Assembly (NCBI GenBank): GCA_039621445.1
Contig: CP154954.1
Coordinates: 73,164,308 to 73,228,307, forward strand
Length of the DNA stretch: 64,000 nt
Direction: 5' to 3'
From: Euglena gracilis
Taxonomy: Eukaryota; Euglenida; Euglenophyceae; Euglenales
The position numbers were made by a program, and so were the translations under genes. The notes beneath the pieces are model-generated. The model did not search any database. It was not told the origin of the DNA and saw only the letters and a list, made by a program, of their open reading frames with translations. Positions 48,227-58,280 of this stretch are shown one piece after another. The stretch's first letter is position 1; the number at the start of each line of letters is the position of its first letter.

Positions 48227-48525
48227 TTCTCAACACATGCTCTACCGCTGGGTTACCAACACTTATGACTGGGGGTCGCTGGGGTGCCCCCCCAATGGCA
48301 CAAATGCCACTGACCTGATTTATTGCAAATGCACCCCCCTGTGAACTACTTGATGTTCTGCACCCGCCACGATCAACATCCCAGATTTCACATGGCATCA
48401 TTGGGGTCACCCCCTTAATCCCAAAAATCACAGATAATTGAGCCGGTGACACCCCCTTAATGCCAAAAATCACAGAATTCGGCTGAATTACTGCCTTGGG
48501 CTGGGCCACTTCAGGTGCCTTGGGG
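48227..48525. other. Stretch between telomere repeat and element F' gag
   Basis: Non-coding. Contains two copies of a roughly 40-bp direct repeat (about 48,408-48,435 and 48,448-48,476, core CACCCCCTTAAT then CCAAAAATCACAGA). Nothing else assigned. Confidence 0.5.
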
Positions 48526-49769
48526 TCAATTTGCTGTGTTTTTTTTGGCTGAAATTACCTGAACCCTCCCCTCCATTAAATCCAAACGAGTCTGCAAAGT
48601 TTGACACAGTTTTTGCAAACCCTCCCGTTGACTATTTTCACGCTGAAAATCTGTCTGCATGTTCGTCAAAACTGTGAAAAATTGCTGTTTCACTCGATTT
48701 TCAATGTCAGTTTGCAATTTTTCAAAACGTTCTTCCTTTTGGGTTTGCCTCAGCTTTTCATCAATCATTTGCACCATCGTAATTTCCATCATTTTTCTGC
48801 CCTGGGTTGCCATTTCCCTCCGAACTTCCAATTGAATTGTTGCTTCTGATTTTCCCAGCATTTCAACCACCTTATCCCAAGGCACCTTCTGGCTTCCCAG
48901 AAATTTCTGAACTGCTGCGACCCTGCCCCCCAGAGCTTTGCTCTCGTTTCTAGTTGCTTCAAATAGCTGCTGAATTTCCTGGGTTAAGGTCCCAAAACTT
49001 GACTTTTATTCCTCCCCCACCATTTTCAGCCCAGCAGCGATTTCAGCAAATTTTTTGTCCACCCCAGAGCATAGTTCACGATTTGCTTGTCGAATTGCCA
49101 AAAATTCCTTCTGAAAGTCTGACTTAATTTGCTCAACATAATGCAAACAATTTCCAACTTGCTCAACCAACCAACCTGGTTGAAACAATTTGTTTTGGAT
49201 ATCGTTTCCACGGCTCTCAAGTTGTGCCAGTTCACTGCCCAGAAAATCTCGTAACTTTTTCTCAAAATTATGAAATTTTCCTTCGATCTGCCTTTGAACT
49301 TCGATCCCCAAAACTTGTTTGTGGCAGTTTGCAATGTTTTCAACTGCACTCCCCCCCTCTTGGCACCGTAAAATAAATTGGCTGATTGATTGCTGAATTT
49401 GCTCCTGACTTTTTTGCTTTTCTTGCTCAAACTAGCTGCACATTCAAGCCGTTCATTTCTGCAAATTTTCATGGATGAATTGCAAAAGTTCTGCCTGTGC
49501 TCTGGCATTTTTTTTCAGCCAAATTCTTCTCAAAATTTTCCAGCGGATTTTCAATTACGACCTGGGGGAATTCTGGTCTCCCAGTTAGTTATGCTTCGGC
49601 TCAATTCCCGTAAATAACAATCCACCCCATATGCCCATTGGTCCCATGAATCAAAATCAGTGATTGCATCACCCCCCATCATCTGACAATTTGATTCGTG
49701 GTTCAAAAACAGGGGGCTGAAAAACAGTTTTTTTTTTAATTCTGGTTCCATTTCCTCATCCTCCCTCAT
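48526..49769 (-). pseudogene. gag: gag of element F' (related to F), coiled-coil part
   Basis: On the - strand, homologous to F's coiled coil. The piece 48,526-49,311 is one frame broken by a TAA at 49,006-49,008; upstream pieces (49,026-49,508 and 49,551-49,769) lie in other frames. It converges on the telomere tract from the right, as F does from the left. Sequence similarity to F is partial, so F' is a diverged relative, not a copy. Confidence 0.6.
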
Positions 49770-51070
49770 GGTTCCATTTCCTCATCCTCCGTCATTTCCA
49801 TGTTATACCCTACTTGATTTAACAGCCCGGCTGGCCCCCCTATGCCAGATTGGAAGATTCAGCTGTTAAAAAAGCTGATGTTAAATTTTCAGAGGCTAGC
49901 TGTGTCGAAATTAACATCCCCTCGCTGGCTGTTAATCTACGGTTAACTGAAAATTTGTCCTCCAATAAAAGTACAGGTTCACCCCCCTCGATCTGTGGAA
50001 TTTGTGTCCCAAAATCTGGACACTGATTTCCAAACTGGCTGTGCAGCTGGGGGGTTTGCATCAGAAACCCGAAATTCGCAGACAATTCTGGAAAATTTTG
50101 TTCAAGATTTTGTTTTCTGGGTGGTACCCAGCCTGCTGCAATCAAAAAATCTTCCATTTCTCTCAACCGGTCTGGGTTTTGTACACCCTCCCCCTCCGTT
50201 TCACAGTCATTTTGATCCGACGGGGGGGATTCTTCCCAACTGAACCAGCTGATTTTCCCCTTCTGGCTGTGAATTTTCCCCCTGTGCAGTTATCATCCTT
50301 ACAAGGACTGAGTATACAGGGCTAACCCCTGATTTTTCAGACAAGATTTCTGAATTATCATCTGAAACAACCTGTGATTGTGTGTTAAATGACTGGGAGC
50401 TGGGAATTGAATTGAATTGAGATTGCTTTGAGATTGAAGATTGGCTGAGAGAAACTGCAGAAAAGCCTGAATGATTCCAATCACTCAACCAATCAGTTGA
50501 TTGAAACAACCCCTCGGATTCCACAGGTTCTGCAGTTCTGACACTCTGACTGCGGGGGCTGGTTTCTGAAAAATCTGCTGGCTGACCTGAAAAATTCTGT
50601 GATTCCACATTCACAGATTCAGCGACGTTCGTGTTTTTTTCTGAAAAATCTGTGACCATGCCAAAATTTTCAGCAAGGTTTCTGCTGGCTGTGCCATCAA
50701 AATTTTCCGTGTCTTCTGGGATGAAAACTTTTTTGCCGACAGGGCTGGCAAAAACTCCTGTGATTGTCGTGTTCAGGAATTCTGAAAACTCTTCACTGAC
50801 AGGGTCAGTGAAGCATCCTCGGCTAACCATGTTCAGGGCCGCACCCCCCTCCCGTGCCGAGGCCGGGCCAGGCCCCCCCTCGCCGGGGTCCGTCCCCCCC
50901 GCCACCAGCCCGTGGGGGGGGGGGGGTGCGGGTGCCCCCGCCGGAACCGGGGGTTTCCCCAAAAATGGTGGGCTCAAGTCATTTTCAGGTGTTTCCCCCG
51001 GGTTCCCTCCCGGCTGGGACTCCCCGCGTAGGATCGGTAACAACATTTCGAAAATTCCCCAAACTCCCAT
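49770..51070 (-). pseudogene. gag: gag of element F', N-terminal part
   Basis: Pieces 49,840-50,166 and 50,207-51,070. The latter has the Gly-Cys-Phe-Thr-Asp-Pro-Val-Ser-Glu block also found in F's N-terminal repeats, followed by Ser/Gln-rich sequence. Hairpins with 8-9-bp stems lie at 50,729-50,754 and 50,792-50,812. GATCCTACGC on the - strand (51,026-51,035) lies just upstream, as in F. Confidence 0.6.
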
Positions 51071-51582
51071 TGAAAACCTTTGGTGTTATCCTTCGAAATG
51101 TGGTTTGCCAACCCAAAAAATGCAAATAGCACCAAGAATGCCACACACCAACACCGATGTCGGGAAGTCCACACACACCGGAATGGGTCAAAAAGGTGGC
51201 CGGAGGGAGTCCGGCAGTTGGAAAATCACCTGTCATAATTGAATCAATCCACTTCCACCGTAGAATTCAAATAGTTGTCAAATATCCAAGAAATCTTGAT
51301 GACGTGAATTCCGCTTCCAAACTTCAACTTCGGATAATGGTCAAGAAAAAAAAACCCAAAAATGTCTGTGAAATGGGGATAATTAGCTACCGTTGGGTTT
51401 TTTGTTCAAACTCGGGAACGAATTGGAAGGATCCGCGAAGCAGGCGAAGACATGGGAATGGACAACACACCCAAAGGTGGCGGCAGCGTTCTCAGCTTGT
51501 CAGCTATCGTACAAAACCTCAACGGGGACACGATGGAGCATCAGTGGTCAGCTGAGGTGGTGTGGAGAGTGTTCTTCCTTCG
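51071..51582. other. Junction between element F' leader and element Y
   Basis: No gene. The left part is probably LTR/leader of F'. From about 51,437 a 40-bp stretch (GCGAAGACATG... core) recurs at about 51,644. No clear LTR boundary found. Confidence 0.4.
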
Positions 51583-51642
51583 TGAAAGGCACTGGAGGAA
51601 TAGTGGAGGGTATCTTTGATTCCTAATTGCCTGTCGCGGATC
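51583..51642 (+). repeat. 60-bp direct repeat, left copy
   Basis: Matches 58,528-58,587 over 60 bp with about four differences, same orientation. The two copies flank the YR-element material and may be its terminal or split direct repeats. Confidence 0.7.
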
Positions 51643-51689
51643 GCAGGCGAAGACATGTGAATGGACAACACACCCTATCTAACCAATCC

Positions 51690-51857
51690 CTGTGTAAGGA
51701 CCTCCGCCGCTTGCTAAACTTCATTATCCGTACCAAACTCATTGCCCATCTCCTATGGTGCCCTTCCTTCATTCAACCAGCCAACCCAATCTCTCGATGG
51801 CACCTCTCCCCCCACCTATCACTCCCAAACCAATCAGCCGAAGATAGATTCTCCTCA
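51690..51857 (+). pseudogene. RNase H C-terminal fragment, + strand
   Basis: Encodes a Leu/Ile-rich helix followed by Trp-Cys-Pro-Ser ... Pro-Ala-Asn-Pro-Ile-Ser-Arg, the usual end of retroelement RNase H. The matching N-terminal half lies on the opposite strand just to the right, so the domain is split by an inversion junction near 51,860-51,905. Confidence 0.55.
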
Positions 51858-51899
51858 CTCTGCCAGTCCTTCCACCGCTGCCGCCTCATCGGCAATCTC

Positions 51900-52074
51900 C
51901 ATGGATGACAGCGGGTTAGATAGGGCGGGGGTAAAGTGAGAAAGCAGTTGCAGGGTGGAGATATTGTCACCAACAATGGTGCAAGGGTGGAGACCAGTGT
52001 TATAGGCGAAGTGGACGGCCTGTTCCAGAGCGAGTAACTCGGCACGTTGTTGGGAGATGGATGAGCAATTAATA
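51900..52074 (-). pseudogene. RNase H of element Y, middle part
   Basis: Joined in frame to 53,952-54,060 after removing beta copy 2 and one CGCT. Carries Gln-Gln-Arg-Ala-Glu-Leu-Leu-Ala-Leu and Gly-Asp-Asn-Ile-Ser, the second and third RNase H blocks. Ends at the inversion junction. Confidence 0.6.
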
Positions 52075-52078
52075 CGCT

Positions 52079-52399
52079 TGTGGGCGCTGGGAAAGAGATT
52101 AAGATTCCAGCAGAGGAATTAGGAATTACGCAAAATTCTGTCTGTGTTTGTGTTTGTGTTTACAGTGGCAAGCAGCATGTTCAGTTTGACTTTGGTTGTT
52201 CAGTTCTGGGAAGTATCTTGATTTGTGCCAGCGCTGGGAATTGGGAAGTGGGATTACCATGAAAAGTTCCAAGGAAAGTCCCAGGTGGGTGCCAGGCCCC
52301 CTGGGTGAATTGATGGATCCCAGCCAGTGGCAGGGCCTGCAGGCGCCAAGTGCCAGCCGCCAGGGGGTTGTGGGAGTGGTGAGGCCCACACCCCCTACA
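52079..52399 (+). repeat. 5' LTR of beta copy 2
   Basis: Contains the T/G tract, the GTGGCAAGCAG box at 52,165-52,175, the predicted RNA 5' end at 52,178 and the ORF start at 52,259. Confidence 0.85.
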
Positions 52400-53005
52400 C
52401 AAACTGAACACTGCCAGTCAAACAACATGCCTACCAGCCACGTGGCGGCTGTCCGCCATGCCGGGATCAGGCATGGCATGTGCCTGCAGGAGGTCATCAA
52501 GAAGGCCTGGACTGAAGGGGTGAACATCAACCTGATGGAGTATTATTCAAGTTTTGATGCAGATTGTGGCTGTTCGTGGTGTGCCAGTCGTGCAGCGGCT
52601 GCTGCTGCTGGCAGGCTCAGGGCCCATGGCAGGGTGGCCTCTGATGCCAGGCTGGTGGATGCTGTGGAAGGACATGTCAGAGACGGGAATGCCAAGGATG
52701 GAAATGCCAGAGATGCGAATGCCAAGGATGGAAATGCCAGAGACGGGAATGCCAAGGATGGAAATGCCAGAGATGGACATTCCAGACATGCGGATGGGCG
52801 AGATGGACATTCCAGACATGGAGATGGTCGAGATGGACATTCCAGACATGGAGATGGTCGAGATGGACATTCGGGAGATGGTGATGACGGAAGTTGGCAT
52901 TGGGCCCCAGTGGGGCATGGCGAGGGCGGAGGCTCGCCGGAGAAGTCAAGAGGAATGAGAAGGAAGGAGCGCCGACAGAAGGCGAAGGAGGCCCCGAGGG
53001 GCTGA
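52259..53005 (+). CDS. Beta-element protein, copy 2
   Basis: 248 codons, the same length as copy 1 at 4197-4943, with a handful of substitutions and no break. Start chosen as the first AUG after the predicted RNA 5' end. Cys-x-Cys-x2-Cys at 52,564-52,581, then Ala-rich segment, short acidic Gly/Asn/Asp/His repeats (52,675-52,890), basic tail. One repeat differs from copy 1 (Ala-Arg-Asp in place of Ala-Thr-Gly). Two intact copies in separate hosts argue that the ORF matters for spread. Confidence 0.68.
   Translation: MKSSKESPRWVPGPLGELMDPSQWQGLQAPSASRQGVVGVVRPTPPTQTEHCQSNNMPTSHVAAVRHAGIRHGMCLQEVIKKAWTEGVNINLMEYYSSFDADCGCSWCASRAAAAAAGRLRAHGRVASDARLVDAVEGHVRDGNAKDGNARDANAKDGNARDGNAKDGNARDGHSRHADGRDGHSRHGDGRDGHSRHGDGRDGHSGDGDDGSWHWAPVGHGEGGGSPEKSRGMRRKERRQKAKEAPRG
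52400..52410 (+). promoter_or_regulatory. Self-priming primer-binding site of beta copy 2
   Basis: CAAACTGAACA follows the LTR and is the exact reverse complement of 52,178-52,188 within it. Confidence 0.75.
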
Positions 53006-53627
53006 GGCCGAAGCCCTGCCTGGGATGGTGTGGGCTGGGTCCCCCTCCCGCATGCCCTGGGCCGAAGCCCTCACCAGCTGTGGCCGAAGCCCGCCGGGAT
53101 GGTGTGGGCTGGGTCCCCCTCCCGTATGCCTGGGCCGAAGCCCTCAGGCGTTGTGGCCGAAGCCCGCCGGGACGGCGTGGGCTGGGCCCCCCTCCCAGGC
53201 CTGTGGCCGAAGCCCTCCCCGCGGTAACCCCCTCCCGCTGCACCTGCGAGCCCCCTCCCCAGGACCCCCACCAGCCCCTGGACCCCCATCTCTGGACGGG
53301 CAAAAAAGGGCAAAAAGAGGGGAAAACGAGAAGAAAAAAAAATCCAGAGATTACGGCCCAAGGGGTATCTTTGGGCTGTTCTGGGGGGGAACCCCCGCCA
53401 GAACGGCCCAGGGCGGTGCGGATGCCTGCTGCTCCCCCCTTGCTGTAGGAGACCGATCCCCCTAAGGGTCGGCCTTCGACCCCCGCCCCGCCCCACAGAA
53501 AAAAAAATAAAACAGACAGACAGAAAGAAAGATTCAAGATTGTGTTCGTGAACAAAAAAAAAAACTCCCAGCGCCTTTTTGCCGAAGGCAGGTTTAGCTG
53601 CCCGGGGCAGCTTTTTAAGGAGGGGAG
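53006..53627 (+). other. Beta copy 2, 3' untranslated region and polypurine tract
   Basis: Tandem 60-70-bp GC-rich repeats (about 53,005-53,225), A-rich runs, then the purine tract AAGGAGGGGAG at 53,617-53,627. Confidence 0.65.
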
Positions 53628-53947
53628 TGTGGCGCTGGGAAAGAGATTAAGATTCCAGCAGAGGAATTAGGAATTACGCAAAATTCTGTCTGTGTTTGTG
53701 TTTGTGTTTACAGTGGCAAGCAGCATGTTCAGTTTGACTTTGGTTGTTCAGTTCTGGGAAGTATCTTGATTTGTGCCAGCGCTGGGAATTGGGAAGTGGG
53801 ATTACCATGAAAATTTCCAAGGAAAGTCCCAGGTGGGTGCCAGGCCCCCTGGGTGAATTGATGGATCCCAGCCAGTGGCAGGGCCTGCAGGCGCCAAGTG
53901 CCAGCTGCCAGGGGGTTGTGGGAGTGGTGAGGCCCACACCCCTTACA
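53628..53947 (+). repeat. 3' LTR of beta copy 2
   Basis: Pairs with 52,079-52,399; followed by CGCT. Confidence 0.85.
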
Positions 53948-53951
53948 CGCT

Positions 53952-54060
53952 GGATGCGGCAGCCGACGGTCGGGCAGTAAAGGCCGAGTTGGCAGCCGTC
54001 GGCGGAGATGGCGGCGTGGACGAAGATTAGCGGGTTGAAGAAGGCAGGGGGGATGGTGTC
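53952..54060 (-). pseudogene. RNase H of element Y, N-terminal part
   Basis: Encodes Phe-Val-His-Ala-Ala-Ile-Ser-Ala-Asp-Gly, the start of RNase H (first catalytic Asp replaced by His here), and runs to the beta insertion. Confidence 0.55.
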
Positions 54061-55110
54061 GATAGCATGCCATGGCGTAAGGCCTTGGAGGAGGAGGTGA
54101 AAGCCCGTCGGCGTTTGGGGAAAGCGTGGTCTACACGACCAAGGGTGTACTTTGTGAGATACCATCCCCGAAGGAGCAGTGTTGTTCCTCGGTGTGGGCG
54201 GTGGTACCACAACATAAAGCCGGTGAGCCGGTCGATGACCTGCTGATGGAGGGGCATAAACGCGCAGAGGAGGGAGAGGGCGAGTGCTTTATGTTCTGTG
54301 GCAGCGGTGTTTTCGATTGTTCGGTGGCGGAGGTTGAACATCTTTCCCAGCCATGTGATTGCTTGTGTGGGCAGGAGTGAGGACTTGGGGGAGATGAGGA
54401 GGTTGCATGGTCGAAGGCTGGACGTGATGGTGTTGGTGACAATGCTGCACAGGGTGTGCGATAGGGCGAGGATAAGAATGTCGTCATAATAGGTGAATAT
54501 GAAGAAGTGAGTGCCGTGGTGCAATGTGGGAGGGAGGGAGGAAACAGCGCGGTTAATAAGATCCTGGAGGGTGAGTTGGGCCAGTATAGGGTAAAGGTTC
54601 CAGCCAAACGGGAGGCAAGGGAAGTAAAAGGATGCGGTGCGGAAGGCGTATTTGGCAGCGGGGGGAGTTCGAGGCTCCAGAAAAAGTTGGTTAGGTCGAT
54701 GGTGGTGGCCCAGAGTGTGCCAGGGGGGAACCTGGAGATGGTTTCGGAGATATGGGATAGAGATGGGAGGTGGAAGGGGGAAGGTTCGGAAAAGGTGTTA
54801 GCCCAACGTAAGTCGGCAATGAAGCTGACTTTGCTGCTGTTTTTGGGGTGTACAAAGGAAGCAAGGTTGGAGAAGGGGTGGAAGTCCCCGGAGGGTGGTG
54901 GTAGGGGGAGGAGGAAACCGTCCCGTGCCAGGGAGTGAAGGAGGATCATGGTGAGTGAGGATGGGCGTCGCTGAAGGGAGGGTGGTGGCGGGTGTCGGAG
55001 GAGGGTGCGGATGAGGGTGGGGGGTACAACAGAATCCCTGATAGGTGTGGGGATAGCGTATGAGCGGCGTTGGCCCAAGCCGCGGAGCGCGAGCTCCTTG
55101 GAGGGGGGGG
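54027..55110 (-). pseudogene. Reverse transcriptase of element Y
   Basis: First frame (to about 54,620): Ile-Ala-Asp-Leu-Arg and Thr-Ile-Asp-Leu-Thr-Asn-Phe-Phe-Trp, the finger and first catalytic Asp block typical of DIRS RTs. Second frame (54,524-54,027): Phe-Thr-Tyr-Tyr-Asp-Asp-Ile-Leu (about 54,477-54,494), the catalytic YxDD, then the Leu-Leu-Pro-Thr ... Trp-Leu-Gly thumb block. A frameshift near 54,530-54,620 separates them. Confidence 0.7.
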
Positions 55111-55499
55111 CCGGGTTGGGGTTATTGTAGTATTTTAGTATGAGTAGGAGGAGCCAGTTGATGGAGAGGAGAGAGAAGAGGAGGCAGAGCAGGTGGCCAG
55201 TCGTCAGTTGTATGAGAGAATCCGTGCGCAGGTCTGAGAGGACGTGGAAGAGGAGGCGGAGGAGATGGTACATGCACAGTCGGGAAACGGGGTGGGGTAA
55301 GGGGAGTTTGGAGGGTCGACCAGCGAGGCCCCACAGTGTATTACGGGAGGGTGGAAGGTCGCCGTCGTTTGTTGGATGTGGTTGGGGGTTGGTTAGGGAG
55401 GAAGGTGGGAGGGAAGAGGTCGCCCAGGATGATATGGATGAATGGTGTTGGTGCTCCGACTGTGGGGGGAGGTTAGGGAAAGAGCCATGGGACCGTAAG

Positions 55500-56240
55500 T
55501 TGGGGTTCGCTGTGTGTAGGTCCAATGTATTCCCGGGCTTGTCTTGGGTTCCTCTACCGGCACCAGTCCATGATGATGCGGGCACAGGCCCGGCGGAGAG
55601 AGTGGAAGGGGAACCCGGCAGCACGCGTGTGCTGGAAGATCTGTTTGTAGTGGTGGTGGAGGGTGGCCGGCGGGCAGAAGGGTGAGTCGGCGGGTTCTGC
55701 GACTTCGTAGAGGAAGAGGAGCCAAGAAAGGGTGAAGCAGGTGAGGGTCCGGGTGGTGTCCGGGGAGAGTGGGGGGCGGACCTTGGCGGCGCGGAAGTGT
55801 ATGGTTGGTGACGGGGAGGAGAAGTGGAGGTAAGAGCGGGAGAGTGAGGTGGCCTCACTGTAGCGCAGGCCGAGGGAAAGCGCCAAAATGGTGAGGCCGA
55901 CAGTGCGGACGTCCTGCAGCGTGGACGGCCGTATTTGGGAAAAAGCCGATGGTGGGAACCACAGGCGGTTGGAGTGGACGAGGATGCGGTCGGCGGCGGG
56001 GGAGAACTTCCACCAGGCCAGTGGGAGGGTGAGGTCGAGCCAGGAGAGGATGGAGAGGGCTTGGAGGGCAGAAAGGACACCGCGGATGTAGGAGGAGGCG
56101 TGGCCGGCGGCGGCAAGGTGTCCCAGGTAGAGCGGGACCAGGACCAAGAGGTCAGTGTCCGGAGGATAGGTGTGTGAAAAGGAGAGGAGGGAGTTGATAC
56201 GGGAGCAGTATGTGCGTAGGGTGGTGTTGGACCAGTCCAT
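55500..56240 (-). pseudogene. Tyrosine recombinase of element Y
   Basis: Open 56,240-55,554. N-terminal helical core-binding part, then Leu-Gly-Leu-Arg-Tyr-Ser-Glu (first catalytic Arg, about residue 124) and His-Ser-Leu-Arg-Arg (His-x-x-Arg box, about residue 212). A TAG at 55,554-55,556 cuts the C-terminus; a candidate catalytic Tyr follows in the same frame near 55,511. Such enzymes integrate circular cDNA of DIRS-type elements without target duplication. Confidence 0.75.
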
Positions 56241-57039
56241 AGGAGGGCGTTTCCTGGCAGGGGGGTGCGGTCGGGCTGTGCGAGGTGGTCCTTGAGTTTA
56301 GTGGAGGCTGAGGTGAGGGCGGAGATGGTGCAAGGAGGTAGTGGTGAGGGGAGGGGGACGGTTTGGGAGGGGGGAGGGGTACGCTGGTGGGGGGTTGGGT
56401 TAGGGGGGTGGGACAGAGCGAGTCATTTGTGGGTTTGAAGCTTGGGGCATTGCCAATGCCAGTGCCTGGAGCCCGGGCATTTGAAGCAATCCTTTGGGGG
56501 CGGGGAGTAGGTGGGCCAAAGCGTTCCCTCCCGGGTTTTGTAATGCTCTGTTCCTTGGTGGAAGAGGAAAGTTGATGTGCCGTGTGGGGTTCGCCTTTCC
56601 TAGGCGGAGGCACCCATGAGGCAGGCGTCGGAGGCGGAGAAAGGGGCGGGACTGGACGGGGGCGCACGGGTTGGCTGTTGGGAGGAGGATGAGGAGGAGC
56701 GGTGCATGTGGGGTTGGTGTTCATCTGTGGTGAGTCGTGCGGCCGGTGAGGTGTAAGTTGCGCGGTAGCAAAAATAGGTGGAGATGAGGAGGCGCCATAC
56801 GGCGAGAAGGGCGTCGTCCTCGGTCATGCCCGAGAGGGAGCGCTCCAGGATGTCGCACAGGTCGGTCATCCAGGTGGGTCCGGGGTGGAGGGAGCGGAAG
56901 GCAGTGATGTTGGTTGGGGAGAGTGTGGCGGAGAGGCTTTCCAGGGTCGGTGGAGGTGGGCTTTGGGATGGTGCGGAAAGGGCGGCGACTTGCCTGCGCA
57001 GGGCCAAAATTCGGTTGGTCCCCCCCCCCTCGGGTCGGG

Positions 57040-57185
57040 GGGATTTTGGTTCAAATTCGTCAAGCCCTTCCCCCTCCTCGGGCCGGGGAATTTTGTCCCA
57101 AAAAATCAAACGCCCCTCTCCATCCTCGGGCCGGGGAATTTTGTCAAAAAAAATCAAACGCCCCCCCCCTCCTCGGTCCGGGGTC
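57040..57185 (-). repeat. 48-bp tandem repeat inside Y gag
   Basis: About three copies of a 48-bp unit (GGCCCGAGGA core, G run, T-rich run ending GACAAAATTCC) read on the - strand as a 16-residue repeat. The same unit forms the array at 60,335-60,575. Confidence 0.75.
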
Positions 57186-57452
57186 CAGTTCGTCCTCTTG
57201 GTAGGTCCACTGGAGCGCCTCAGGGCCGCGTTCAAGGATGGCTCTTGTGAAGAGTTCGTATGCCGAGATGTATTGGAGGGCGACATCGTGGTCCGGGGGC
57301 TGGCTGGGATCGGGGAAGAGGGGGGCGAACCAATGTTCTCCCCAGGAGGCAGAACGGAGGAGGAGTTTTTTTTTGTTGCGGGCGATGTCTGTGGGTTTGA
57401 TCCCTGTCATGAAAGGCGTGGCAGCATTTTGGAGGAAATCGTGGAAGGAGAT

Positions 57453-57479
57453 GGGCCCGGGGTTCTGTTCAAGTTCGCC
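57453..57479 (-). promoter_or_regulatory. 2A-like ribosome-skipping peptide
   Basis: Encodes Gly-Glu-Leu-Glu-Gln-Asn-Pro-Gly-Pro, preceded by Leu-Leu-Cys. Matches the 2A core (Asp-x-Glu-x-Asn-Pro-Gly-Pro) except Gly-Glu at the first position. 2A peptides near the N-terminus are known from several retrotransposon families. Confidence 0.7.
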
Positions 57480-57629
57480 GCAGAGTAGGACGGAGGTGCC
57501 GTGTGGCGAAGTTTGAGGCATGTTAGGAGCGGATAGGAGGGCGATAAACACAGGACATGGTGCCGGAGGTGCAGGTGAGCCGTTGGGGAAGAAGAAGCAG
57601 GGGATGGTGTGGATGGTGGATTGGGACAA

Positions 57630-58280
57630 CTGGCACCACAGGTGGGGGGGGGAGGGGGGGGCGGAGGGGGCACAAAACGGCGATGGCGATTGTAATGGGG
57701 ATTGTGCTGGGGATGGGGCGGTGTTCGTTTACGTCTCGATTGCCTCTTTGGTTTCCAAACTCCGGGTTCCTCTTGCCAACGTCAGGGTGTTGCTCCACAG
57801 CTTGGTTGTCGTGCTGGTTGGCTTGCCTTTGGGATTTTTGCTTGCACACCTTGGTCGAATGTGGCTCTTTCTGGGATTGCTTGATTCCGGTTCATCGAAC
57901 TCGGAGGGGGGCTGGTGCCAACGCTTGCTTCAGCCGCCGTGCTCGACGCTTCTGGCTCCTGTATTGGCCTTCCTTCTGCGTGGCTGCCTGCTCTTGTCGC
58001 TTTCTCTCCACAATCTCCTCGATGGTCAGACTTGCGACGCTTGAAATTTCGGATATTGTTGAGAGTTCTTCGCTGTCACTTGACTTTCCAGCTTCAGACG
58101 TTGTATTCAGTGTTCTTCCTTACCGGCTGCCCCCCCTGGAAACTCCGGCCTCACACTCTGGAAGGTCTCCCGGGGTCCAAGCTGGGTCGTCTGCTGCGGA
58201 GACATCCAACCAAACCCAGGTACCCCCAGCCGGCACTTCGTCTTCCGCCCCCCCCTCCTCTGGGGCATCCTGGACTTCTG
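57630..58280. other. No confident feature
   Basis: Open frames exist on both strands but none shows a domain. The + strand frame leading into the NPPF domain at 58,281 may be its own upstream linker. Confidence 0.35.

Larger units (their letters stand above)
52079..53947 (+). mobile_element. Small non-autonomous LTR element, family beta, copy 2
   Basis: 1869 bp, LTRs at 52,079-52,399 and 53,628-53,947, TGTGGG to TACA, target duplication CGCT at 52,075-52,078 and 53,948-53,951. Same layout as copy 1 with small differences. It is inserted in the opposite orientation to the RNase H of element Y, whose frame is restored when it is removed. Confidence 0.88.
51900..57521 (-). mobile_element. Tyrosine-recombinase (DIRS/VIPER-like) element Y
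   Basis: On the - strand in order: gag with a 2A-like peptide and zinc knuckle, tyrosine recombinase, RT with YYDD, RNase H. No DDE integrase. Beta copy 2 sits in the RNase H, with exact frame on removal. Order gag-YR-RT-RNase H is that of VIPER-type elements; most DIRS and Ngaro elements keep the recombinase last. Broken by several frameshifts and a stop in the recombinase. Outer ends not certain. Confidence 0.7.
56241..57521 (-). pseudogene. gag: gag of element Y with 2A-like peptide and zinc knuckle
   Basis: Likely start ATG at 57,521. The 2A-like motif follows within 25 residues, then a helical part, a tandem 16-residue repeat (57,040-57,185), a conserved-looking segment around 56,780-56,900, and a CX2CX4HX4C zinc knuckle (complement of about 56,443-56,484). 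Two or three frame changes break it (57,144-57,286 and about 56,700). No protease seen. Confidence 0.6.

Noticed and set aside
48227-48270. tRNA-like A-box sequence on the - strand beside the telomere tract
   Set aside because: GCGGTAGAGCATG resembles a D-arm, but no anticodon stem, T-arm or acceptor stem can be formed.
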